Source of the DNA: Pavlovales sp. CCMP2436 | Taxonomy: Eukaryota; Haptophyta; Pavlovophyceae; Pavlovales | DNA length: 17,803 nt | Direction: 5' to 3' | NCBI GenBank assembly: GCA_026770615.1 | Contig: MU631311.1 | Span: forward strand, 384,941 to 402,743 | Part shown: piece by piece, positions 7,868 to 15,489 of the stretch | How positions within the stretch are numbered: the stretch's first letter is position 1 | Layout of the letters: every line of letters begins with the position of its first letter | Notes under the pieces: model-generated | What the model was told of the DNA's origin: nothing | The model's input: the letters and a program-made list of their open reading frames with translations, nothing else | The model's database searches: none | Translations under genes and position numbers: made by a program

Positions 7868-8085
7868 GCAAAATCCCGATTTGGACCACAAACTGGTTTT
7901 TTTAACACACAACCCCGCCGTCCATTTTTCAACATTTTTTGTATCCCGATTTGGATCACAACTTAATTTTTTTAGAGACCCAAACCAATTTAAAAATTAG
8001 TTTAAAAATAGCAAAATCCCGATTTGGATCACAAACTAGATTTTAACAAACACACCTCGCCGTCCATTTTGCAACTTTTTTCCGT
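7868..8085 (+). repeat. About 70-75-bp tandem repeat, three units
   Basis: Units begin near 7868, 7942 and 8011. The first and third share GCAAAATCCCGATTTGGA, CACAAACT and CGCCGTCCATTTT in order. The middle one retains ATCCCGATTTGGATCACAA and then diverges. Confidence 0.75.
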
Positions 8086-8607
8086 TTCCCGAATGATGGT
8101 GATAGTGATACTGATAGAAAACCTGTTCACCAGCTCCAGGCCCGCAGGATCCTCCACCCTGGAAACCCACCAACGGCACATCAAAGCCCACAGAAGCCTC
8201 ACTGCCACCCACAGGAGGCTGTCCATGGACACAAGAAGCACCAAGAACCGGAAGCACACGAGGAGGAAAACCACGCAAACAGCCAGCACACGCCATAACC
8301 ACACTAATGCGCTCACTCAGAATGGCAGGCACAGAAAAAAATCAAATCCGAGTCATACACAGCGACATTACTACTCACTTTCGAGGAACCCAATCCCGCA
8401 CACACCACCAACAGACCTAAAGAAGCAAAGTTTGTTGCAAGAAAAGAAAGTTTTTTCAGTGAAGAGGAGGATTATCGAGTCACCCTGTCCGGCCAGCTAA
8501 AGACCACTTGTTGGGAATCATGGCCGGGGGAAGGAGATGGCAGCCGTGAAAAGGGGCAGGTTCGGCGAGCTGCGCACACAGCGCACGTCATTCTAATTGT
8601 ATACCTT
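8086..8607. mobile_element. Non-coding repeat element family 2, copy 1
   Basis: This stretch and 11270-11640 share ordered blocks: AGCACCAAGA (about 8236 and 11365), GAGGAACC (8383, 11491), GTTTTTT with GGAGGATTAT before GAGTCAC/AAGTCAC (about 8448-8484, 11519-11555), and the tail GGCGAGCTGCGCA...GCGCACGTCATT (8564, 11608). The copies are well diverged. The open frame at 8024-8500 is A/C-rich with stop-poor low complexity and no codon bias, so I do not call it a gene. The type of element is unknown; no terminal repeat was found. Confidence 0.45.
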
Positions 8608-8774
8608 TAATAAGCGGCTCAGCAGTGCTCAGTAACAGAAAGAAGGCGTTCATTCACAGGCATGATCGACATCTGACGTCAGTCATGGCATGATAGTACT
8701 CTCGGCGCTTTCGCACTAGCGCACCCCTTCACACCTTACTCTCTGTCTGAGGCGGACACTCAGACGCGGGGTCT
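8608..8774. other. 3' flank of the metalloprotease gene with one transposon end
   Basis: AAGCGGCTCAGCA at about 8612 is a short relative of the TATAGCGGCTCA termini. No gene. The TGA-to-TAG neighbourhood at the gene's 3' end has no obvious AATAAA on the - strand. Confidence 0.4.
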
Positions 8775-10830
8775 TCAAGCAAGGCGGGTCAGCCAGCTCG
8801 ACTCGAGGACTCCCGGCTCAATAGCCCTAGTGCTCAACTCCGTCAGCGCCACCCGCCACAAAGGCTCATCGGCTGCGCCGCTAGCGCCACCTGCGCTCAA
8901 CTCAGTCGCGCTTGGGAACGCCACCGGCGTTGCCAACTGAGGTGGAGCATCCTGTGCCGCTCCGCCAGCGTCTCGCGCCCAGCTCCCGCGCAACAAGCGC
9001 AACACGCGAGGCGCGAGCGATTGAAACTCCGCGAGCTCCACGGAGATAGGCACGGAGATGTCGCTCGCGTTGATCGGCGATGGCGGGGTACCTGAGAGGG
9101 GAAGGACATTGCCGATGACGCTGTAGTGCGGACCGCTGCTGAAGCTGGCCGATAGTGAGCTGCTGCTGCCGCTGACCAACGTGTCTGTGCTTAGGCGCTT
9201 CTCGTGCTTCGAGATGAAGCCGGCGCCGACGCTCGGCGGCCATGATCCCGCCTGCGCGCGGCGACGGCGCGCGATCAGGAGCGACAGCGCGAGCGAGAAG
9301 ATGAGGAGGACTGCAAGTGGCACGATGAGGACGATCATCACTCGCAGCCAGCCGGTGTTTTGCTCGAGCCTGAGGCATCGCGGCTCCTGCCGCACGACAG
9401 ACGAGCAGAGCGGATAGAGCGCGTTGAGCCCGTCCAGGTCGTCTTGCCAGAGGCAGCCGACTCCACTCTTTGCGAGCGCCTGCATGGTCGCCCTAGCCGT
9501 CTGCGGGTCGTCGGTGGGCTCGTAGCGCACGGCAGAGGAGGCACAGCCGCCCGTTCTTGCGCCCTTGGCGCTGCTGGTCCGCAGTATGAGGGTCTCATCA
9601 GCGGGCTTGTCCGGATGCTGAAGCCCAAGCACGTGGCCGATCTCGTGCATGAGCGCCGCCTGGAAGCTGCTGCAGTCGAAGCACGGGAGTAAGACACGCG
9701 ACCAGAAGAGCGGTGGGTAGACGATGGCGAGCACGATGACGACAAACGACGCCCACGGAAGAGCTCGAGTCGTTGGATGGGCTTGGGCTAGACGGTCCTC
9801 CCGACGCCCACCCGGTGCGGCCCGCCTCTTGGCGAGCCAAGCAGAGAAGATAACACACGGACTCGTAGGAAAGACGGCTGTAGATGAGAGACAGAGCACC
9901 CAGATCGCACGCATCAGCGTGCAGCACAAGGTGCCGCCCCACGCAAGCTGGAACAGGAGCGTCGCCAAGTTGAAAGTTCCTCCTCTGGTCACAGTGTCCC
10001 ATTGGTGCAAGCCTTGGCAGAAGCCACCGTCTAGGTACCAACACGTGTTGTTGTTGAAGTCTATCTGTGCGTTGGCTGCGAGGGGGGGGGGGGTGCGGGG
10101 AATGACAATGAGAGCGGGAAGAGAGAGAGAGAGAGTGAGAAAGTGAGAGAGAGAGAGAGAGAGAGAAAGAGGAGAGGGAAGAAAGAGAGCGAATGAGGGA
10201 GTTAGAAAAGAGCGCACGGTAAGAAGGATGTGCATTAGTGAGCGCACCGATGCGATGCCCGTGCTCGCTCCACGTGCCGTCGGTGAGCCACACGCCACCT
10301 TTGTCAAAAATAGTCAGTATTGTGACTGCCACCTTTTCCACCTGAACGCCAGCCCAGGAATCCGCCGCCGACGAAGGCGCGTGCAAAATGATGTCAGGCT
10401 CTATGCAGCCGCGAGCTGCGGCCACGTCGTGCACAGTCTCGTTGCCCTGCAACACCCCCTCTGCCGCGGAGGGCACGCAACGCTCGCTGCCGGCGTCGAC
10501 GAAGTGGATTCTCTTGTGGTTCTGCCCCCACGTCGAGAACGCGCTGGCGATCGCGCCCTTGAGCTGCGCGCACGTGACGAGGACGCGAGCATCGGGCAGC
10601 AGGTCGTCCACGAAGGTGGGGAGCAGCGAGTCGCAGAACGTCTCCTCAATGGCGTAGAACAAACCGCCGCCGAGCCCTTCGTCGCTCGCCGCGTCGGCTG
10701 GGCTCGGCCAGCGCCAGGCGGAGCCCAAGCCACGGGCGGGTTCACTGGTCATCACTGCAAACGCGCGGACGCCCGAAAGCTGCGCGGTCAGCAGCAGGCA
10801 CGCCGCGCCACGTCGCGAGGGTGGCCGCAT
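8775..10830 (-). CDS. Membrane-anchored matrixin-type zinc metalloprotease
   Basis: Exon 1 (10830-10248) and exon 2 (10075-8775) join at a phase 1 GT-AG intron to give 627 residues. Residues 1-25 form a signal peptide (Leu-rich, ending RAFA). Residues 57-225 have the matrixin fold's N-terminal features: FCDSLLP, AIASAFSTWGQNHKRIHF and IDFNNNTCWYLDGGFC. HEIGHVLGLQH at 338-348 is the zinc-binding HExxHxxGxxH motif with catalytic Glu339. Met392 fits the Met-turn, and WQDDLDGLNALYP (404-416) is typical of MMP catalytic-domain ends. A strong transmembrane helix at about 438-463 is followed by a basic stop (RRRR) and a 160-residue Ser-rich cytoplasmic tail. It probably cleaves extracellular or wall proteins at the cell surface; the substrate is unknown. 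Oddly, about 100 residues with two hydrophobic stretches (231-258, 301-318) separate the last strand from the zinc helix; a 72-nt in-frame segment there may be another intron. I chose the ATG at 10830 because it opens the signal peptide; an upstream ATG at 10884 lies in a repeat. Confidence 0.88.
9828..9899 (-). other. Candidate second intron, 72 bp, in frame
   Basis: On the - strand GTGCTCTG follows TGG and the segment ends CTCGCCAAG before AGGCGG. It is pyrimidine-rich, has low G/C third positions (about 10 of 24), and its length is divisible by three, so the frame is kept with or without it (627 or 603 residues). The acceptor tract is weak, so this is uncertain. Confidence 0.35.
10076..10247 (-). 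other. Intron, 172 bp, in the metalloprotease gene
   Basis: On the - strand the donor ATCG/GTGCGC precedes 10247 and the acceptor CCTCGCAG ends at 10076. The interior is a long CT microsatellite plus a run of 13 C. Splicing joins HRI to ANAQIDF in frame within the catalytic domain. Confidence 0.85.
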
Positions 10831-10867
10831 CCTTCGAAGACGGAACGGAACGGGAGTTGAGAGACAG

Positions 10868-10953
10868 CAAGGTGGTTCCATCAAGGGTTACATTTAGACG
10901 GGTTAGACTGCCGAAACAGGATAAACCTGGCAAGGTGGTTCCATCAAGGGTTA
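10868..10953 (+). repeat. 23-bp direct repeat, 63-bp period, upstream of metalloprotease
   Basis: CAAGGTGGTTCCATCAAGGG plus TTA occurs identically at 10868-10890 and 10931-10953. It lies 38-123 bp upstream of the chosen start, so in the promoter or 5' leader region. It may be a regulatory repeat or part of an element. Confidence 0.65.
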
Positions 10954-11269
10954 ATCGTGCAAAAGATTACTTACATGAGAATCCTGGAAACCCGACTCTG
11001 AATGGTCCAGCCGCTACCCGAAAACGTCCAGAACCCTTGGACCTCAGACGGCCCGACGAAGACCCAACAGATCCCTGTGGCAACAGCACCGCTCCCATGT
11101 GGTCGATGGCATACCAGGCAAAGGAAGGCGGTTGGACACACAACAACATGTTGTTCTACAGCATATATATAGCGGCTCAGCATGGTGCAACAAGATAGCA
11201 ACCATCCTACGGATCGACATATCAATAAGCCACTCACAAGCAAGTGGGAATAGATGTGACCTCAACCTT
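10954..11269. other. Intergenic region with a transposon end
   Basis: No supported gene. TATATATAGCGGCTCAGCAT at about 11164-11183 is another left-type terminus of the GCGGCTCA family; the match with the 41-bp terminus stops after roughly 22 bp. Confidence 0.45.
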
Positions 11270-11640
11270 ATTTATTCATATGGCAGGCCCAGACCCCAAC
11301 CTACCTCACCCAACCCATCCACTACCAAATCAACTTTTAAGCGTCCAATGGCCGCCACCAGCAGCACCAAGACCAGGGGCACGCAGGCTCCGACAACATT
11401 CACTAGTCACACTGATAAGCACACCCAGACAAACAGATCTCGGACCTACGCCCGTTCGCGTGATACACAACAACATCGGCTCACACTACAGAGGAACCAA
11501 ACCACCTCATATGAGGAGAGAGTTTTTTAAGATAAGTGGAGGATTATTAAGTCACACCACCGCCTGGGACTAGACCAGGGGTTGAAGATTACCGCCCCCG
11601 GCGGTTAGGCGAGCTGCGCATTAGCGCACGTCATTTTAAT
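11270..11640. mobile_element. Non-coding repeat element family 2, copy 2
   Basis: Shares the block order described for 8086-8607, including GTTTTTTAAGATAAGTGGAGGA and the tail GGCGAGCTGCGCATTAGCGC at 11608. No coding bias. Confidence 0.45.
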
Positions 11641-11887
11641 GAGGTACTCGCTGGCACCTCTCGACCACCCGTCTCGCTCGGGTCCTCAAGTGGATGTGCG
11701 TCGCGCGCTTGCGGAGGGCGCTGCTGCGCGCGGCGGCGGGCCGCACACGGAGATGCCGCTCAAGGCTACCAAGGTTACGAAGACGATGCTGCTCCCTGCG
11801 GCCGCCAAGGCAGGGCTGCGGCGGCCGAGGCGCGGCCGAGGCGGGGCGTGGGGGCCGGAGCGCACACACTCACACCCTTTGGTGTGA
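11637..11887 (+). pseudogene. GC-rich coding-like insert between transposon sequences
   Basis: Between the family 2 tail and the inverted terminus at 11946, about 250 bp has strong G/C third positions in one + frame (ATG 11639 to TGA at 11885-11887). The peptide has EMPLKATKVTKTMLLPAAAK and then Arg/Gly-rich sequence. It could be a captured exon fragment; a faint compositional likeness to the Lys/Ala-rich protein at 2629 is not enough for homology. The - strand is also open. Confidence 0.25.
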
Positions 11888-11945
11888 GTGCTGGTGCATG
11901 AGGGTTTGGGTCGATCGCTCGACCTCAGCCTGACGTCGACCAAGC

Positions 11946-12000
11946 CAGTGACTGAACAACACCTGTTGAACATGCTGAGCCGCTAATATATATATATATT
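11946..12000 (-). mobile_element. Inverted transposon terminus plus TA microsatellite
   Basis: 11946-11985 is the reverse complement of the terminus at 6792-6832 with about 38 of 41 positions matching, followed by (TA)n at about 11984-11999. It could be the right end of a short element starting near 11164, or of a 5.2-kb unit starting at 6792. Confidence 0.6.
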
Positions 12001-12014
12001 ATACCAATAATTGT

Positions 12015-12087
12015 ATCCCAAAAAATGTCTACTGATAATATCCCAAAATGTCAAGTGACAATATTTGAAAATATGTCAACTGCCACC
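12015..12087 (+). repeat. About 24-bp minisatellite, three diverged units
   Basis: Units begin at 12015, 12040 and 12063 and share AT(C/T)(C/T)(C/G)AAAAxATGTC followed by A, CT or GTGA and CAAT or similar. Confidence 0.55.
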
Positions 12088-12123
12088 CAATACAAACAAT
12101 AGTTGCAACAACCTACTGGCTTA

Positions 12124-12290
12124 CAGGGGATCACGGGCAATAAGAACGGCGGGTTTTGAGGCTGAGGCTGAGTTTCTTAGCAAATTACATACAAACAGTG
12201 GTTAAGTTTTGGTTAAAGTTACTATCGATGGGCTAAAAAACGAGGCTCAGTTTCTTAACACGACGGATTCTTATTGCCCGCGATCCCCTG
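12124..12290. mobile_element. MITE family 1, copy B (best preserved)
   Basis: 167 bp with 23-bp terminal inverted repeats differing at one base; each starts CAGGGGATC(A/G)CGGGCAATAA from outside. It is flanked by TA at 12122-12123 and 12291-12292. Inner GAGGCTGAG/GAGGCTCAGTTTCTTA words repeat near both ends, as in copies A and C. Non-coding, AT-rich centre. Confidence 0.8.
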
Positions 12291-12339
12291 TAATCACGTT
12301 TTAAGGCTTAATCACGTTTTAAAAAAATCGCCCAAGGTC

Positions 12340-12730
12340 AATCCGCGACCCGCCTTCACGCTCGCCGCCTCTCACCCGCCTTCATCATCTTCGTCGTCGC
12401 CCCGTCATCGAGCTCGCTCGAGCGCATATTGTGCTCGCCTTCCTCGCCGACGTGCTGACGCCCGCCGGCCTTCATCATGGTCTGGCACGCGGCTCGAGCT
12501 TGTCCTTCGTCGTGCTCGCCGCCCTTCAACTTCGTCAGGCACGCGGCTCAAGCTTGTTCTTCGTCGAGCTCGCCCGTCGGTGCTCAAGCTCGCCCCGCCT
12601 ACATTCACGAGCGGCTCGTCCACGCGCGGCTCGTCCTAAAGCGGCTCATCTTCAAGCGGCTCAAGCTTGTCTGACACGTCGCATGCTGCTTCAGCCTGTG
12701 CTCGCCTTCCCGTCGTCCACGCGCCTGTAG
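12340..12730 (+). repeat. GC-rich degenerate repeats incl. 54-bp direct pair
   Basis: GGCACGCGGCTC(G/A)AGCTTGT and the following CTTCGTCG(T/A)GCTCGCC occur at 12484 and 12538 with a 54-bp period. GCGGCTC(G/A)TC words recur at about 12611, 12625, 12640 and 12655, and CGCCTTCATCAT twice near 12380 and 12468. Several frames are open because of the composition, and none stands out as a gene. Confidence 0.55.
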
Positions 12731-12852
12731 ATGTATACCCGCATCGAGCGCGTGGCTGTCATGCGAGCACGTGCGGTGTTGAATGCCAGTTGCGCAAGTC
12801 AACGCGCAACCCGCCGATCCCGGCCGTCTCGCCCATGCCCCCGACTGTGCGC

Positions 12853-13238
12853 GAGCCTCCCGCCAGCATCAAGACCCTCGCTCACACTGACTTCGTGGGA
12901 CACGGGGGCGCACACTCACGGAGGGCAGACGGGGTGAATGCACATCCTCCCCTTGACCCGCAAGTCGCAGCCAACCGCCAACCAAGCCCCCACCTCTCCT
13001 TCAGCCCCCATCCCTGCTCCGATACCAACATCGGGAAAAAGTGAGATCGAGCCTCCCGTCAGCATCAAGACCCTCGCTCACACCAACCTCGTGGGACGCG
13101 GTGACGCACACCCACGGAGGGCAGACGGAATGCATGCACATCCTCTCCTTGACCCGCAACTCGCAGCCAACCGCCAACCGAGCCCCCACCTCTCAGCCCC
13201 CATCCCTGCTCCGGTACCAATATTGGAAAAAGTGAGAT
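12853..13238 (+). repeat. 196-bp tandem pair
   Basis: Unit 1 is 12853-13048 and unit 2 is 13049-13238. Both begin GAGCCTCCCG, contain CATCAAGACCCTCGCTCACA, CGGAGGGCAGACGG and CGCAGCCAACCGCCAACC, and end GGAAAAAGTGAGAT. Scattered substitutions and small deletions separate them. The 196-bp period shifts frame between units, so the open frames do not prove coding. Confidence 0.9.
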
Positions 13239-13841
13239 ATCATCGGCGCGATTTTGGGATCCTTTTCCGCGTTCGCAGGCGGGCGCAGCCCCTCACTCTT
13301 CTCGTCATGCAGTCCCTCAACCCGTGCGATGGACAGAACGGCCGTCTGGTTATTTGCTTACCGACCTATCAATAACCGAAAAGCCCCCTAAGGTTTCCAA
13401 GCCCATGTACGACCTGGACCCGTTTACCAGCAAGTTTTCAAATTCGGCGCATATTCCACTCGTTGATTTGCGGGGGTTGGGTCAAGGGAGTTGAGTTTAC
13501 CAGTGAATTCGTGCTTGTCCGACCGATCGATTTTAACAATGATTTTATGCATTCAAGTATTGTCCAAGTCGCGACCAGACAAAAATCCTGATTGCATCTG
13601 GGACCATTTTGAAACAAAAAATTCATTATGAAAATCGGTCGCCGGTCGGAGAAGCATCGAAATTTGGTTCACTGCGTCGTAAGCCCAACCCCCTCTATAA
13701 CCCTCTTCTGACAAACATGACGCCATCAGTGGACTCTCTCGCTTGCCGCACACTGCCGGGCGGCCTGAGGCCTCGTGATTCTGGGCGACGGCTCGGCTCC
13801 CTCTCTCATCAGGCTATGGCTCAGTTCAACCCCCCCCCCAA
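13239..13841. other. Intergenic region
   Basis: No gene, repeat or element I can support in this stretch; open frames are short and lack codon bias. Confidence 0.5.
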
Positions 13842-13972
13842 CTCAAACCAGCACAACCTTTAGGACACTGGACAGTCAGAAGCCAGCTTGAATCTCTATC
13901 AGTAATATATACATATTTATGATAGGGATTCAAGCTGGCGTCTGACTGTTCTGAATGTTGTGCTGGTCTGAG
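13842..13972. repeat. Imperfect inverted repeat of about 50 bp (foldback)
   Basis: Left arm from CTCAAACCAGCACAAC through CCAGCTTGAATCTCTATC (13842 to about 13901), then an AT-rich spacer containing ATATATACATATT. The right arm, 13921-13972, is GATAGGGATTCAAGCTGG through TGTTGTGCTGGTCTGAG. The arms match over about 45 of 52 paired positions with a few extra bases on the left. It lies 30 bp past the stop of the - strand ORF at 14003. It could be a foldback MITE or a transcript-end hairpin. Confidence 0.75.
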
Positions 13973-14002
13973 CGCTGCGTCGCCCATTGCCTGCTGCGTG
14001 CC

Positions 14003-14266
14003 CTAGTCGGCTGCGCTGGCTTGAGCGCCACCGCGCGTGCCGATGGATCTCAGGTAGTGTGCCCAGGCAAGGGCGCTTAGGGAGATGATCTGCTGGTTGC
14101 TGTTCGTCGTGTTCCCAAGCTGGGCAGCGATCGGGGCCAGCGCGCTCAAGCGCGCGAGCAGCAGCTGCGCATGGCCGCGTGCCGCAATCGTACCGATCGT
14201 GTCGATGAGTTGCTTCTTGATGCGCGCGGCCGCCTCCATCGGACTCACGCCCATCAGCGCGTACAT
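14003..14266 (-). CDS. Unidentified Ala-rich helical protein, 87 residues
   Basis: From ATG at 14264-14266 to TAG at 14003-14005, with consistent G/C third positions. The peptide is predominantly helical (EAAARIKKQLIDTIGTIAAR, then LLLARLSALAPIAAQLGN) with no Cys and no obvious catalytic motif or membrane segment. GGGAGG lies 7 nt before the ATG, like a Shine-Dalgarno site. The frame stays open upstream to 14365, so a larger protein or an exon is possible. It is divergent from the + strand ORF starting at 14337, about 70 bp away, and ends 30 bp before a long inverted repeat. I do not recognise the family. The coding call rests on codon bias and peptide quality. Confidence 0.5.
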   Translation of the reverse strand: MYALMGVSPMEAAARIKKQLIDTIGTIAARGHAQLLLARLSALAPIAAQLGNTTNSNQQIISLSALAWAHYLRSIGTRGGAQASAAD

Positions 14267-14336
14267 CTTGCGGCCTCCCTGCGCCGCGATTTCTTTGACG
14301 AGAGAGTGCGTATCGATATGAATGAAGGAGGGTTCG

Positions 14337-14543
14337 ATGGCTGGCGGTGTTTCAAGTTCAATTCAAGCTGATCTTAGCGATCCGACGCAGGCTCCTACAT
14401 ACGCGCTACGCCGAAGTGGGGAACTGGTAGAAGTAGTGAATCATGAGGATGCCGAAAGCAAAGAGCTGACGTCGCTGCGCAACGCGGGGCCGCCCGACAG
14501 TGCGCGACGGCAAGCGAGTTCATTGGTGCTCCCACAGACATGA
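14337..14543 (+). CDS. Unidentified small protein, 68 residues
   Basis: From ATG 14337 to TGA 14541-14543. An in-frame ATG at 14322 would add five residues; I prefer 14337 because AAGGAGGG at 14324-14331 sits 5 nt before it. The peptide is acidic in the middle (RRSGELVEVVNHEDAESKEL) and Ser/Ala-rich at the ends, without membrane segments or known motifs. Its stop overlaps the next ATG as ATGA, an arrangement typical of translationally coupled bacterial genes. The alternative is that it is the first part of a gene broken by a frameshift near 14540. Function unknown. Confidence 0.4.
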   Translation: MAGGVSSSIQADLSDPTQAPTYALRRSGELVEVVNHEDAESKELTSLRNAGPPDSARRQASSLVLPQT

Positions 14544-14935
14544 GCCAGCAAGCCCGCCACACTCCGCAACCCAAAGTTCTGCGCCCGAGGCCCACCCCCG
14601 TCAAGGGGTGGGATAGAATGGGCCAGCAAATAAGCCGCGTATATTTGCGGGTTTTTGGAATCAGTGGCGGAACTGTTACGAGTTTTGAATCTTTAAAAAG
14701 CCCCCGGGCAAAAATCTCAACAAATACGAGCCAGGCTAGCAAAGATTTAATGTTTGGGATGCGCGAAGGTGGGCCGCACTCGCAGACGGTGCTGCATTTT
14801 CAGACGACGCGAGGGAGAGCAGTGGAGGTCGGTCAGCGCGCCAGTCGAGAGTTGTCAGTCGTCGATCGTCGTGTGGCTGAACTGATCAGCGGCGGGGACG
14901 GTATTCGTGTGCTCGGGGTGGATCCCTGGATCTGA
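14540..14935 (+). CDS. Unidentified protein, 131 residues, or frameshifted continuation
   Basis: ATG 14540 overlaps the previous stop; the frame ends at TGA 14933-14935. The first 25 codons and the last 60 look coding (the end reads RELSVVDRRVAELISGGDGI), while the middle (about 14615-14745) is AT-rich and coding-poor, like an inserted or intronic sequence. No known domain. It lies next to the probable left flank of the copia LTR, so it may have been truncated by that insertion. There is no ribosome-binding-like sequence before it, so translation would rely on coupling if this is bacterial in style. Confidence 0.35.
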   Translation: MSQQARHTPQPKVLRPRPTPVKGWDRMGQQISRVYLRVFGISGGTVTSFESLKSPRAKISTNTSQASKDLMFGMREGGPHSQTVLHFQTTRGRAVEVGQRASRELSVVDRRVAELISGGDGIRVLGVDPWI

Positions 14936-15069
14936 GTATTTTTTCAACACTTAAATCCAGTGAGATCCTCCCGGGGACGGACGTTTAACTAGAAACTTAC
15001 ACAGATGACGTATCGCTGGGAAGCTCGATGGGATTTCGAATGTCGAGAACTCCATCGAGAGGCTAGCGG

Positions 15070-15334
15070 TGTTGAACGCAATCACGAGCTAAGAGAGGAT
15101 TGGAGTCCGAGACGCGTGAGCGTCGAAGGCAGCTAGCGAGAGAGAGAGAGCTACGAAGAGTCAAGATGCAGAGAACGTGCCACAAGATCAATCTGTAAGT
15201 AAGAGACCCTGAGAATAGAACTGAGGAGACACGAAGAGCAAACGCAGAAGCCTCGAGTAAGCAGCTGAGCTCCAGGATATTTAAATCCCGGGCGTACAAA
15301 TCAGGATATCAGACAGAGCCCAAGTGAGAGGACA
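15070..15334 (-). repeat. Candidate 3' LTR of the copia element
   Basis: Downstream of the pol stop (on the - strand) a purine-rich stretch, GGGCGAGGGTATCGGGAG (about 15341-15360), could be the polypurine tract. It is followed by TGTCCTCTC from 15334, and a TGT...ACA-bounded segment would end at 15070 with CAACA. A TATA-like TTTAAATA lies inside near 15280. The partner LTR is off the window, so neither the borders nor a target duplication can be confirmed. Confidence 0.3.
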
Positions 15335-15343
15335 CTTGGGCTC
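15316..15343. repeat. Perfect 11-bp hairpin at the LTR/polypurine border
   Basis: GAGCCCAAGTG (15316-15326) pairs with CACTTGGGCTC (15333-15343) around a 6-nt loop. It straddles the proposed LTR start. Confidence 0.7.
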
Positions 15344-15489
15344 CCGATACCCTCGCCCAATCTGAACGGGACCATGTTCAGGTTGTAGGATCGAGTACAA
15401 CTTGAGTAGGTTGATAAACCCTCGCCTAGTGTAGGCCGAGGGGGAGAGCTAGTCGGTGAAAACCTCGTTGAGGAAACCGACTTGGTCGC

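Noticed and set aside
8024..8500. Open frame of 158 codons on the + strand
   Set aside because: A/C-rich low complexity without codon bias; it is the body of a dispersed non-coding repeat whose other copy (11270-11640) does not keep the frame.
9598..9692. Continuation of the first metalloprotease frame into the zinc-site region in another frame
   Set aside because: The HEIGHVLGLQH motif is read only in the spliced frame; the other reading is a shadow.
9897..9920. A 22-bp GTGCTCTG...CTACAG micro-intron in the metalloprotease
   Set aside because: Too short for spliceosomal splicing and it would shift the frame away from the zinc-binding motif; the 72-bp alternative is more plausible.
12274..13375. 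Several overlapping frames of 60-145 codons
   Set aside because: They lie in GC-rich tandem and degenerate repeats whose periods (54 bp in frame, but 196 bp out of frame) and open alternative frames give no support for one product.
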